A stretch of DNA of 64,000 nt, from assembly GCA_020853525.1 (NCBI GenBank), contig JADYYS010000046.1, forward strand, positions 1 through 64,000. Direction: 5' to 3'. Shown here piece by piece: positions 47,923 through 56,500 of this stretch. The translations under genes were made by a program, and so were the position numbers. The stretch's first letter is position 1; the number at the start of each line of letters is the position of its first letter. The notes beneath the pieces are model-generated. The model searched no databases and was not told the DNA's origin. It saw only the letters and a program-made list of their open reading frames with translations. The DNA comes from Ardenticatenales bacterium. GTDB lineage: Bacteria; Chloroflexota; Anaerolineae; Epilineales; Epilineaceae.

Positions 47923-49701
47923 ATGCGCAACGATCACACCGACCACGCCATCCCGAGCGTCGCCGCCGCATTCCCCGCCATCACGGCACCGGATGTCGTC
48001 CATTACCTCGTTGCGCAGTTCGCCGAGCAGCAGGCAGCGTGTCGCGCCGGGAGATACGGCGAGCAGCAGCTGCGGATCGACTTCCTCGTCCTCCTCCCGC
48101 TGATCGTTCTCCTTGCCGCACTTGTCGCCCCTCGTCCCATCGCCACCCCCACAGCCTACGCCGACGCCCCGACCCACCGCCTACACCTCCCCATCGTCCA
48201 CGTGAACCCCCCACCCCCGCGTGCCCGCACGTTGGATGTCCCGAGCGACTACGCCACGATCGCCGCCGCCTTCGCCGCCGCGCGTGCAGGCGATACCGTG
48301 CGGCTGGCCGAGGGAACGTACGCCGAGAAGGGTCTGCGCCTGCCGGACGGCGTCACGCTGCGCGGAGCGGGCTGGCGGCGGTCGTCGATCGTGTCCGCGT
48401 CCCCCTATCCGGCGCCGGCGGTCGGCGGGCGGTTGTGGCGCACATCTCTGGCGGGGGTGACCTTCCTCCTGGCCGCGGTGGAGAACTTCGTGCTCGACGC
48501 GGGCGAGAACACGACGATCGAAGGGGTGAAGATCTGGTCCGAGAACCCGCACGAGATCGGCATTCTCGTCGACGGACCCGGCCGTCATACGATCCGGGAT
48601 GTGATGCTCTTCCAGCTCGCCAACGGTCTCGTCGGCACGTGCACTGCCGAGCCGGCGTGCATCGCGCAGATCGACATCCGGCGCAGCATCTTCAACTGCG
48701 ACATCGGGATCAACACCGACGCCGATACCCACCTCATCGCCGACCATCTCACCGTCAGCGCCGTCAAAGGCGCGCGAATTCGCCGACCGCTGAGCCGACT
48801 GACGAACACCATCTTCGAGGGCTCCGACGTCGGGATCGACAACGGACCGCTCGACATCGGCCCGGACGGCATCGACGCCCACCACAACCTGTTCAGCGAA
48901 ACCGGCCGGCCATACGCCGGTTGGATTCCGGCCGTGAACGGCGATCTCTCCGCCGACGCCCTCCGCGCCCCCATGGACTGGTGGCCGACGCCCCTTTCCC
49001 CCGCCCGCCGCGCCGCCAGCGACGGCTCGGACATCGGCGCGATGCCGTTCGCCGGCATCGGCGCGCCGCCCACAAACCTGCGCACCGTGCGCGGTCCGGC
49101 GCCGTCGCCCGGCGCGGTCGGGCCGTGGGTCGTCTCGTGGGACCCCGTGCCGGACGCTTGGATGTACCACGTCGTCGCCTCGCCCGCAGACGGCGGACCG
49201 CCGAGCCTCCGCTACAGCTACGCCCAGGCGACCGGGCACGACGACGGGCCGGCGAAGGTGATGGACTGGCTCGATCCGGGGCGTGCGTATTGGGTTGCGG
49301 TGTCGACCGCGTACTTCGAGCGCGGGGAGAGTGAGGCGTCGGAGGCGGTCCTGGTGCCGGCGGCGACGACCGACGGACGGGTGACCGAGCGCGCGAACGA
49401 CGCCGACGTCCTGTTTGTGACCGCGGCCGGCAACGATGGTCGGAACACCGACAGCTCGCCCGTCTATCCGGGCGCCCATGCGGCTCCCAACATCGTCGTC
49501 GTGGCTTCCATCTCGTCGTCCGGCGCCCTCAGCCCGTTCTCGAACTACGGTGCGACGTCGGTCGACATCGGTGCGCCCGGCTCAGCCGTCTACTCGACGG
49601 CGGCGCAGATCCGCAGCGCAATCCTGGACGCCGGCGCCGCGACGGCATCGCTGGCGGGCAAGACCGCCACCGGGGACCGGCTGGACGTGAGCGGCTTCTG
49701 A
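47923..49701 (+). CDS. Beta-helix protein with subtilase remnant
   Basis: 592 residues. A hydrophilic head of about 45 residues precedes a hydrophobic export segment (IDFLVLLPLIVLLAALVAP). Residues about 105-370 form a right-handed parallel beta-helix (pectate-lyase-like): VPSDYATIAAAFAAARAGDT, then repeated turns such as NTTIEGVKIWSENPHEIG. A fibronectin-like segment follows (about 390-480). The last 110 residues match the late part of a subtilisin domain: DVLFVTAAGNDG (oxyanion Asn), APNIVVVASISSSG and FSNYGATSVDIGAPG. The catalytic Asp, His and Ser blocks are absent; the text jumps from VYST to QIRSAILDA, where the G-T-S-M-A Ser motif should lie. Proteolysis is therefore not expected. GTG 47902 is an alternative start. 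Confidence 0.75.
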   Translation: MRNDHTDHAIPSVAAAFPAITAPDVVHYLVAQFAEQQAACRAGRYGEQQLRIDFLVLLPLIVLLAALVAPRPIATPTAYADAPTHRLHLPIVHVNPPPPRARTLDVPSDYATIAAAFAAARAGDTVRLAEGTYAEKGLRLPDGVTLRGAGWRRSSIVSASPYPAPAVGGRLWRTSLAGVTFLLAAVENFVLDAGENTTIEGVKIWSENPHEIGILVDGPGRHTIRDVMLFQLANGLVGTCTAEPACIAQIDIRRSIFNCDIGINTDADTHLIADHLTVSAVKGARIRRPLSRLTNTIFEGSDVGIDNGPLDIGPDGIDAHHNLFSETGRPYAGWIPAVNGDLSADALRAPMDWWPTPLSPARRAASDGSDIGAMPFAGIGAPPTNLRTVRGPAPSPGAVGPWVVSWDPVPDAWMYHVVASPADGGPPSLRYSYAQATGHDDGPAKVMDWLDPGRAYWVAVSTAYFERGESEASEAVLVPAATTDGRVTERANDADVLFVTAAGNDGRNTDSSPVYPGAHAAPNIVVVASISSSGALSPFSNYGATSVDIGAPGSAVYSTAAQIRSAILDAGAATASLAGKTATGDRLDVSGF

Positions 49702-49877
49702 GCCGTCCGCGGAACGAGTGATCGACGCTGAGCCCTGCGCCGTCGCTGCTTTGCGGCGGGGAACGCCGCCGCGGCGCGGCGGCTCCTCGCGCTCGTCCAC
49801 TTCCGCCCGGTCGACCATCCTCGCTCCCCGCGCTACCATGGCGCCCTGCCTTCCCGTCCGCCACATGGAGCGCGCCC

Positions 49878-50774
49878 ATGGTCGCCAACCCGCCCCTCGG
49901 CATCGCCTTCGGCCGGTTCCTCATTCATCTGCGGATCCGCTTCATCGCCGTCCTGGCGCCGCTGTTCCTGTGGGGCGCGTTCGTCCATGACCCGGGCGTG
50001 TTCCCGGGCGTGCGGTTCTGGATCGCGTTCGTCCTCTACAACCTCTGCCTGTACGGCGGCGTCAACGCCCTGAACTCGTTCTACGACAAGGACACCGGCC
50101 CGATCGGTGGTCTGAGGAAACCGCCGGCCGTCGATCCGTGGCTGTGGCGGCTGGCGTGGGGGATCCAGATCCTGGGCCTCGTCGTTGCCGCCGCGATGCG
50201 GCTGCCGGCGGCCTACATCGCCATCTACATCGTCTTCATGGCCCTCAGTCTGGCCTACAGCCACCCGTCCGTCCGCCTCAAGGGCAGCCCGATCGGCAGC
50301 GCCGCCGTCGTGGCGATCGGCCAGGGATTCCTGACGTACACCGCCGGCTACGTCGCCGTCGGCGGCGCGCCGGCCGATGTCCTGGGCGGCGTACCGGCGC
50401 TCGGCGGACTGGCTGTCGCTGCCCTGACGCTCGGCATGTACCCGCTCACCCAGCTCTACCAGCTCGAGGACGATGCGAGGTCAGGTGACCGAACGCTCTC
50501 TCGTGCGCTGGGCGTCCGCGGCTCGTTCGCATTCGCCCTTGGGCTGCTCGCCGTCAGCGGCGCGGCGCTCATCGCCGTCCTCTATCACCTGGAGGGCCAA
50601 ATCGACGCGGCGCTCGTCGGCGCGTTCTGGCTCGGCCACCTCGTCCACATCGCGTGGTGGGGCCGCACGTTCGACGGCAGCAACTGGGAGCGGAACTACG
50701 TGCGCGTGATGGGGACGAACTACGTGGATGCGGCGGTGTTTGCGACGTACATCATCGGGCGGTGGTTGAGCTGA
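49878..50774 (+). CDS. UbiA-family prenyltransferase
   Basis: 298 residues with about eight to nine hydrophobic segments. The two Asp-rich Mg-diphosphate motifs are clear: NALNSFYDKDTG in the loop after helix 2 (N-x-x-x-D-x-x-x-D type) and YQLEDDARSGDRTLSRALG later. YSHPSVRLKG lies between them. UbiA proteins attach isoprenoid chains to aromatic rings, heme or sugars in the membrane. The usual quinone or heme partner genes are not nearby, so the acceptor is open. ATG 49878 follows GGAG at about 8 nt; a TACCAT box is at 49834-49839. Confidence 0.88.
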   Translation: MVANPPLGIAFGRFLIHLRIRFIAVLAPLFLWGAFVHDPGVFPGVRFWIAFVLYNLCLYGGVNALNSFYDKDTGPIGGLRKPPAVDPWLWRLAWGIQILGLVVAAAMRLPAAYIAIYIVFMALSLAYSHPSVRLKGSPIGSAAVVAIGQGFLTYTAGYVAVGGAPADVLGGVPALGGLAVAALTLGMYPLTQLYQLEDDARSGDRTLSRALGVRGSFAFALGLLAVSGAALIAVLYHLEGQIDAALVGAFWLGHLVHIAWWGRTFDGSNWERNYVRVMGTNYVDAAVFATYIIGRWLS

Positions 50775-50781
50775 GGGGCGA

Positions 50782-51870
50782 ATGGTGAGCGGGTCGCGAC
50801 GGCTGGCTGCGGCGCGCGCGACCGTGCGCGCGACCGTGGCCCTCGCGATGCCGGCGATCTTCGCGGATGTCGCGCACGTTGCGATCGACGTTGCCGTCGC
50901 CGCCGACCCCACCACCGTCTGCACCGACGCCCCCGCCCACCCCGAGTGGATCTTCTGCGACGACTTCGAGTCCGCAGCCCCCAACGTCGGCGTCGGTCGC
51001 TACTTCGAGATCGACGACGACGACGGTGACTTCGAGCGCGCGCCCGGCGTCGGGCGCGGCGGCTCACACGGAATGCGCACGGCGTGGCAGCAGGGCGAGG
51101 TCGGGGCCGGCGGGCTGAAGGTGGCCTTCGGGCGCAACCCGATCGGCTACATGAACCGCTCGCGCCTCCGCCCAAACGAGGACTTTCGCGAGGTCTGGGT
51201 TCGGCTCGATGTGCGGCACGACGTCGGCTGGGTCGGCGACCCGGCCAAGCTCTCGCGCGTCACCGTCTTCACGCACGCCGGCGACTGGCGCCAAGCCATG
51301 GTCGCCCACCTCTGGGGCGACGGCAAGGGGCACCTCCTCGTCGACCCGGCGCGCTGCATCGATGCCGCAAGCCGCGTGAAGTGCGCCACGTACAACGACT
51401 TCGCGAGCTTCGAGTGGCTCGGCTACAAGCCCGGCACGACGGCGGTCTTCGACACCGCCAACAGCGGCCGGTGGTACTGCGTCGTCCACCACGTCCGTCT
51501 GAACGATTCTGGCCAGGCGAACGGCGTTCAGGAGTTCTTCATCGATGGCCGGCTCGAGGCCCGGCGGGACGGCCTCGACTTCGTCCGCAGCTATCGCGAC
51601 TTTGCGCTGAATGCGGTCTTCGTCGAGAACTACTGGAACGACGGGTCGGTGAAGGACCAGGAGCGGTACTTCGACAACCTCGTGATCAGCGCGGGGCCGA
51701 TCGAGTGTCCGGTGGCGGATGGGGTGGGGGAGGCGACGGCGACCGCGACTGCAACGTCGATCACGCGGACGACGTCGACTGCGACGCCGCCGTCGCCGCC
51801 ATCGACGGCCACGCCAACGTCCCCTTCATCGGCGCGATGGTCAACCCACCTACCCTGGGCTGCGCGGTAG
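50782..51870 (+). CDS. Secreted polysaccharide-lyase-like protein
   Basis: 362 residues. A signal peptide of about 40 residues ends near VAVAA. The mature domain (about 45-315) begins PEWIFCDDFESAAPNVGVGR and continues SHGMRTAWQQGEVGAGGLKV, DFREVWVRLDVRHDVGW and QEFFIDGRLEARRDGLDF, ending RYFDNLVISAGPIEC. This is the jelly-roll layout of PL14/concanavalin-like secreted lyases and binding proteins; catalytic residues are not certain. A Thr/Pro/Ser-rich linker and a terminal HLPWAAR follow. It starts 7 nt after the UbiA stop; the AGGGG site fits GTG 50785 slightly better than ATG 50782. The end overlaps the Uma2 gene by 21 bp. Confidence 0.72.
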   Translation: MVSGSRRLAAARATVRATVALAMPAIFADVAHVAIDVAVAADPTTVCTDAPAHPEWIFCDDFESAAPNVGVGRYFEIDDDDGDFERAPGVGRGGSHGMRTAWQQGEVGAGGLKVAFGRNPIGYMNRSRLRPNEDFREVWVRLDVRHDVGWVGDPAKLSRVTVFTHAGDWRQAMVAHLWGDGKGHLLVDPARCIDAASRVKCATYNDFASFEWLGYKPGTTAVFDTANSGRWYCVVHHVRLNDSGQANGVQEFFIDGRLEARRDGLDFVRSYRDFALNAVFVENYWNDGSVKDQERYFDNLVISAGPIECPVADGVGEATATATATSITRTTSTATPPSPPSTATPTSPSSARWSTHLPWAAR

Positions 51871-52464
51871 CTTCGCCCGCACGATGTCCGCCACGTCCAA
51901 CCGCACATCCGGCCAACGCTCCGGCGACACCACGTCCCCCGGCTCGAAGACCTGCATCGTCCGGTACCGCCCGGCCGCCGCGTCCAAATCCCGATAGACC
52001 TCCAGCTGGCGCTTCGGCAGGACGGCGATCCAGTACTCCGGAATGCCCGAGCGCGCGTACAGCGGCAGCTTGACGGCGCGGTCATGGCGCACTGAAGACT
52101 GCGCAATCTCGACGATGAATGCGACATCGGACGGTAACAGCGGATCGTCGTGCACCATCACCTCCGGACCGACGACGGCCACGTCCGGCATGACCTCGGT
52201 GTCGTCCGCGAGCTGTAGCGAGTTCTGCGCCGAGACGAGTGCACGCTCGCCGAATTGACGGACGAGGTAGTTCACGAGATAGAGCGATGAACGGACGTGC
52301 TCGCCGCCGATCGGTGCCATGACGTAGATGTCCCCGCGGATCAGCTCGGTGCGGACATCCTCCGGCCAGGCGTCCGCCTCGAACAGCTTGTGATACTGCT
52401 CGACGGTGAATCGCCAGCGGCCAGGTCGGACCGCTCTCGTCAGGGCCGGGATCGACAATGCCAT
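51850..52464 (-). CDS. Uma2-family endonuclease-like protein
   Basis: 204 residues (PF05685, DUF820), a PD-(D/E)XK-type fold common in Cyanobacteria and Chloroflexota, often in many copies per genome. Motifs are ELIRGDIYVMAPIGGEH, VMPDVAVVGPEV (Asp), FIVEIAQSSVRHDRAVKLPL (the E-x-x-x-S and K of the core) and SGIPEYWIAVL. The biological role of these proteins is unresolved. ATG 52464 has AAGGAG at about 6 nt and a TATACT box at 52508-52513 on its strand. It is convergent with the lyase-like gene. Confidence 0.9.
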   Translation of the reverse strand: MALSIPALTRAVRPGRWRFTVEQYHKLFEADAWPEDVRTELIRGDIYVMAPIGGEHVRSSLYLVNYLVRQFGERALVSAQNSLQLADDTEVMPDVAVVGPEVMVHDDPLLPSDVAFIVEIAQSSVRHDRAVKLPLYARSGIPEYWIAVLPKRQLEVYRDLDAAAGRYRTMQVFEPGDVVSPERWPDVRLDVADIVRAKLPRSPG

Positions 52465-52507
52465 CGTTCACTCCTTGGCCGGCACGGTCGTCATGAGGCG
52501 CTCGGGC

Positions 52508-52513
52508 AGTATA
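52508..52513 (-). promoter_or_regulatory. -10 element for Uma2 gene
   Basis: On the minus strand TATACT followed by GCCCG, about 44 nt before the ATG at 52464. It lies in the 284-bp divergent gap shared with the hydrolase operator array. Confidence 0.45.
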
Positions 52514-52619
52514 GCAACGAGGATATCCGCCGCCAACGCGGTCCGGAACGCGGATCGCGACACGTCGACGACACGTCGGCGACAGTCTGGCGACCTCGCA
52601 GTCGGCACGCCTGGGCAAA

Positions 52620-52699
52620 GTGAAAGCTTCACTTGTCGACGATGAAGCTATCATCGCCGGCGCTTGCCGCCATCATTGCCGGCCGGTGAAGCCTTCATC
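52620..52699 (+). promoter_or_regulatory. Three-site palindromic operator array
   Basis: Three related AT-richer palindromes precede the hydrolase at 52749: GTGAAAGCTTCAC (52620-52632), GATGAAGCTATCATC (52641-52655) and GGTGAAGCCTTCATC (52685-52699). All fit TGAA-GC-TTCA. Centres are 22 and 44 bp apart, whole numbers of helical turns, so dimers would bind the same face of DNA. This is what a cooperative repressor or activator site looks like; the regulator is unknown. Confidence 0.55.
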
Positions 52700-52748
52700 C
52701 GCGCCGGATGTAGCCCTAATCGCCGCGCCGCTCTTCCAGGAAACCGCG

Positions 52749-53459
52749 ATGACCCTTCCGTCGCTCCTCCTCCTGCACGGCGCCCTCGGCTCCGCCGACC
52801 AGTTCGACGCCCTCGCCGCCCGCCTGTCCGACACGTTCGACGTCCACCGCTTCGACTTCGAGGGCCACGGCACCCTCGCACCGCCCACCTGGCCGCTGAC
52901 GATGGATCGCTTCGCCGACGCGGTGCGGGACCACGTCGCCGCGCACGCTCTCGCGCCGGCGCGCGTGTTCGGCTACAGCATGGGCGGCTACGCCGCGCTC
53001 CTGTGCGCTCGACGATACCCGGGCACGATCGAGCGGATCATGACGCTCGGCACGAAGCTGGCCTGGACGCCGGACGTCGCCGCGCGCGAAGCGGGCTTCC
53101 TCGACGCCGACCGCCTGCGCGACCGCGCCCCCGCCTTCGCCGCACAGCTCGCCGCACGCCACGGCGAAGCGAACTGGCCCGCGCTTCTCACCGCCACGCG
53201 CGACATGCTGCTCGGTCTGGGCGATACGCCCGCTCTCTCGGACGCCGATTGGCCGGCCCTCGACCTCCCGGTCCGCATCGCCGTCGGCGACCGGGACGCG
53301 ACGGTGACGGTCGACGAGTGCGTGTCGGCGTATCGGGCGCTGCCGAATGCGCAACTGCAAGTGTTTCCAAGAACGCCGCACCCGTTCGAGCGGGTGGACG
53401 TGGGGTGGTTGGCGAAGGGGATTCGTGGGTTCATGGCCAGCACGACCACCGTTGCGTAG
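52749..53459 (+). CDS. Alpha/beta hydrolase
   Basis: 236 residues, soluble. LLLLHGALGSADQFDALAA provides the oxyanion loop, FGYSMGGYAAL the nucleophile Ser, VGDRDATVTVDE the acid and TPHPFERV the His. It is similar in layout to BioH/MenH-like esterases. ATG 52749 follows AGGAAA; the frame is open to a TTG at 52620, but that would include the operator array. The TAG stop lies inside the first four bases of a GTAGGGGC repeat (53456), so the repeat supplies the end of this protein. Three operator-like palindromes upstream suggest tight regulation. Confidence 0.88.
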   Translation: MTLPSLLLLHGALGSADQFDALAARLSDTFDVHRFDFEGHGTLAPPTWPLTMDRFADAVRDHVAAHALAPARVFGYSMGGYAALLCARRYPGTIERIMTLGTKLAWTPDVAAREAGFLDADRLRDRAPAFAAQLAARHGEANWPALLTATRDMLLGLGDTPALSDADWPALDLPVRIAVGDRDATVTVDECVSAYRALPNAQLQVFPRTPHPFERVDVGWLAKGIRGFMASTTTVA

Positions 53460-53531
53460 GGGCACGGCATGCCGTGCCCTCCGACGCGATTCGTTCACCG
53501 CACGAATGGGCACGGCATGCCGTGCCCCTAC
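53456..53531. repeat. 76-bp composite inverted repeat
   Basis: Two copies of the 20-bp palindrome GGGCACGGCATGCCGTGCCC, one preceded by GTAG (53456-53479) and one followed by CTAC (53508-53531), face each other. Between them ATTCGT (53489-53494) and ACGAAT (53502-53507) form an inner stem. The whole unit is thus one long inverted repeat, like a small non-autonomous element. It supplies the stop codon of the hydrolase upstream, and the inner palindrome also occurs alone inside asnB (8113-8132). Confidence 0.9.
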
Positions 53532-53583
53532 ACGTCGGTTTCTGTGATGGGCGGTGTGGATTCGTCGGCCGGGGAACGGCAGG

Positions 53584-56500
53584 CTACCGCCGCGCCCCCT
53601 TCGCCACATACGGCGCGTAGATCGCGATCGTCACCGCCTCTTCCGCGATCGTCCGGTGCCCGTCTGCGTTCGTGTGGACCACCTGCACGCGGTCGTACGA
53701 CGCCAGCGATGCGCCCGGGTTGCCGGCGCCCGGCGGGTTCATCGTGTCCAGCGTGAAGTTGCCATCGGCGTCCGTGCGGACGGCGATGTTCGTTGGCGTG
53801 TCGGCGTCGCGCGGCCAGAGTCGCAGCTGGGCGAAGCGGCCGAGGACGCCGGTGCCGACCGGGACGCGGCCGGTGACGGTGCTGCGCGGCGTGTCGAGGG
53901 CGAGGCGGACGTCGGCGACGGTCATCGACGCCGTTTCGGCGGCGGCGCCGGTGCCGATCGTGGCCGACAGCGTCTGACCGGACCGCGGTTGATTGCCCAC
54001 AACGTCGATCGCGACGTACAACCGGCCGTCCGTATCGGTCGTCAGCTCGGGCAGCGTGTCCGTGCGCTCGCTCCAGATCAGGCGGGTGCGCGTGAGGGGT
54101 GTCGCCTCGACCTCCACGGAACCCAAGCCCAAGTACGCCGTCAGCCGCGCGATCCGCGCCAGCGCCCACTGCCGGTGCCCCTCGCCGTTCAGGAACGCGA
54201 CGCTCGCGCTCGTCCCCCCGAGGCCGTCGATGCCGCCGGGAAGGGCGAGTCGAAACGCGCCCGTTCCATCCGTCGTCACCGTCTGGTTGCGCACCTGCCC
54301 GTTCGAGCCGACGACGCGCGTGGTCAGTGTGGTCGACGTCGGTCCGGTGCCGACGATGGCCGTGGCGCCTTCGTCGCGGCTGAAGCGCGCCGACAAGTTG
54401 TCGACGGTGAGGGCGATGTGTCGGGCTTCGAACTCGACGTCGATGGTGCGGCCGGCCGTGATCGCGACATAAATGCCCATGCCTCCGCCGCTGCGAATGC
54501 GCGCGTCGAACGCTTGCCCGTCGTCCGCGATCGCCGTGCCGCGGCCCGTCTCCGTCGCGCCGTCCTTCAGCGCGGCCACGACGTCCACGCGCGGGAGCGC
54601 GTATCCGGCCACGGCGTTGCCGCCCACCTGGACGTTCAAGTACGGCAGGAAGCGGTCTACGCGGGAGCGGTCGCCGTTGGGGTAGGTGTACGTGATCTCG
54701 AGGCGGCTGGCGGCGCGCAAGTCCTGGTCCGGCGCGAACTCCGCGGCGTACGTGCTGACGGCCTCGATCAACTGCTCGCGGGTCTCGGCGCCGTTGCCGC
54801 TGCCTGCGGGCGGGCGGGCGCGGACGGCCACGCGGCCGCCGGGCGTCGCCTCGCCGAAGACGCGCTCGCGGGCCGTGTCCCACTCGATGGACAGTGCCGG
54901 GACGGTCATCTCCTTGCTGGCGTTGTTGAACTGGATGCGGATCCGGTCGCCGGGCTTCGGGAAGTACGTCGCGCCGCCGGGCGTGCGGAGCGGCGCGTCG
55001 AACGTGCCGAGGAAGTTCGCCGTGTCCGTGCCGGTGGCGAGGACCGTGCCGGTCTCCGACAGCGCCGTGACCGTCACGTCGGCGCCGCCGGCCGCGCTGC
55101 CGTCCACACGGCCGGCCTCGGGCCAGACGCGCAACGACGAGGCGGCCGTGGCGAGCGTGATCGTGTGGCCTTCGGGAACGGTCTGCGTGACCTCGACGCC
55201 GATCCCGCCGACGAGGTCGAATGCGCCCTTGAAGTCGGCTGCGTAGCGTCCGGCCGCGTCGGCGGTGACGTCGCGTGTTGCGTTGAAGAACAGGAACGAG
55301 GCCGTGACGCGCAGCGCGGCGCCCGGCGGCGCCTGGCCGGTGACGGTGTCGGCCGCGGTGTCGATGTCGGCGGTCAGGGTGGGGATCGGGAGGTCGATCC
55401 GCGCTGTGCCTTGGCGGAACTCGAGGACGTCCGTCGGGCGGACGTCGATCGGATCGCCCTGGATGTTCTCCAGCGTCGCCTCGAACGTCGCGCCGCCGCC
55501 GAAGAAGCGGCCGCCCTCGACGAGCGTCGCCGTGTTCGCCCGCAGCGCGCCGCGCGCGTCCTTCAGGTTCAGCCGCACGCCCTCGCCGGGCGTCGCGACG
55601 CCGGTGACCACAGGTTCGCCGAGGCGGACGGCCAGGCGGGTGACGGCCCAGGCACGGTAGACGGTGACGTCGACCCCATCCTTGCGGTCGAACATCGTCA
55701 GCTGCCCGACGGTGCCGGGCACGATGTCCGCCTCGGGCGCGAACGATACGCGCCAGCTGCCGTCCGCGGCGGCCGTCACGCTCCGTGCCGGCTGGTTCGC
55801 TGCGCCGTCGATCAGGACGGTGACGCCGCGACCGGCCGGCGACGTCCCTTGGACGCTGTCCGTCGCGGGGTCGGCTGACACCGGGAGTTCGGGCACGGTG
55901 TAGTCGAGGATGGACGACCCGGCGACGAGGACCCGCAGCCGATCGCCCGGCCGGACGTCGACCGGCGCACCGGCCGCATCGACGAGTGTGGCCGACCAGA
56001 TGCCGAGCCCGTTCGTCGTCCCGTCGCCCCGGCCGGCGACGGTGCCTTCGCGCCGCGTCAGCTCGACGGCCATCGGGGTGCCCGGCACGCTGAGTCCGCC
56101 GACGGTGTTGGCGTAGAACCGGATCATCAGCTGCTCGGACTGCAGTCGCTCGGCGCGGAACGTGAACGCGCCGCGGACGAGGTCCACCCGCAGCGTCGTG
56201 AAGCCGTCGATGTCGTACGCCCCGCCAAACCCGATCGTGAAGCGGCCGCTGCCGTCGGCCACGGCGCCGCGCGAGGCGGCGTCCAGCCCGAGCCCGGACT
56301 GCACCGTCACGGTCACGGCGGCGCCGGGCGGAGCCGTGCCGGTCACGCCGTCCAAGTCGGCGTCGCCGAGGATGCTCAGCGCCGGGACGCTGTCGGCGAT
56401 CGACGCCTCGCCCGAGCGCACCGTCACGCGGTCGCCGGCCGCCACGATCGCCGGCCCGCCGTCGGCGGCGGCCGCATCCAGACGGAACAGGCCGAAGAGG

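Noticed and set aside
47923-49701. Active subtilisin-like protease
   Set aside because: Catalytic Asp, His and Ser motifs are all missing; only the oxyanion region and C-terminal strands remain.
53456-53531. Full transposon or insertion sequence
   Set aside because: Only 76 bp with no coding capacity; at most a non-autonomous palindromic element.
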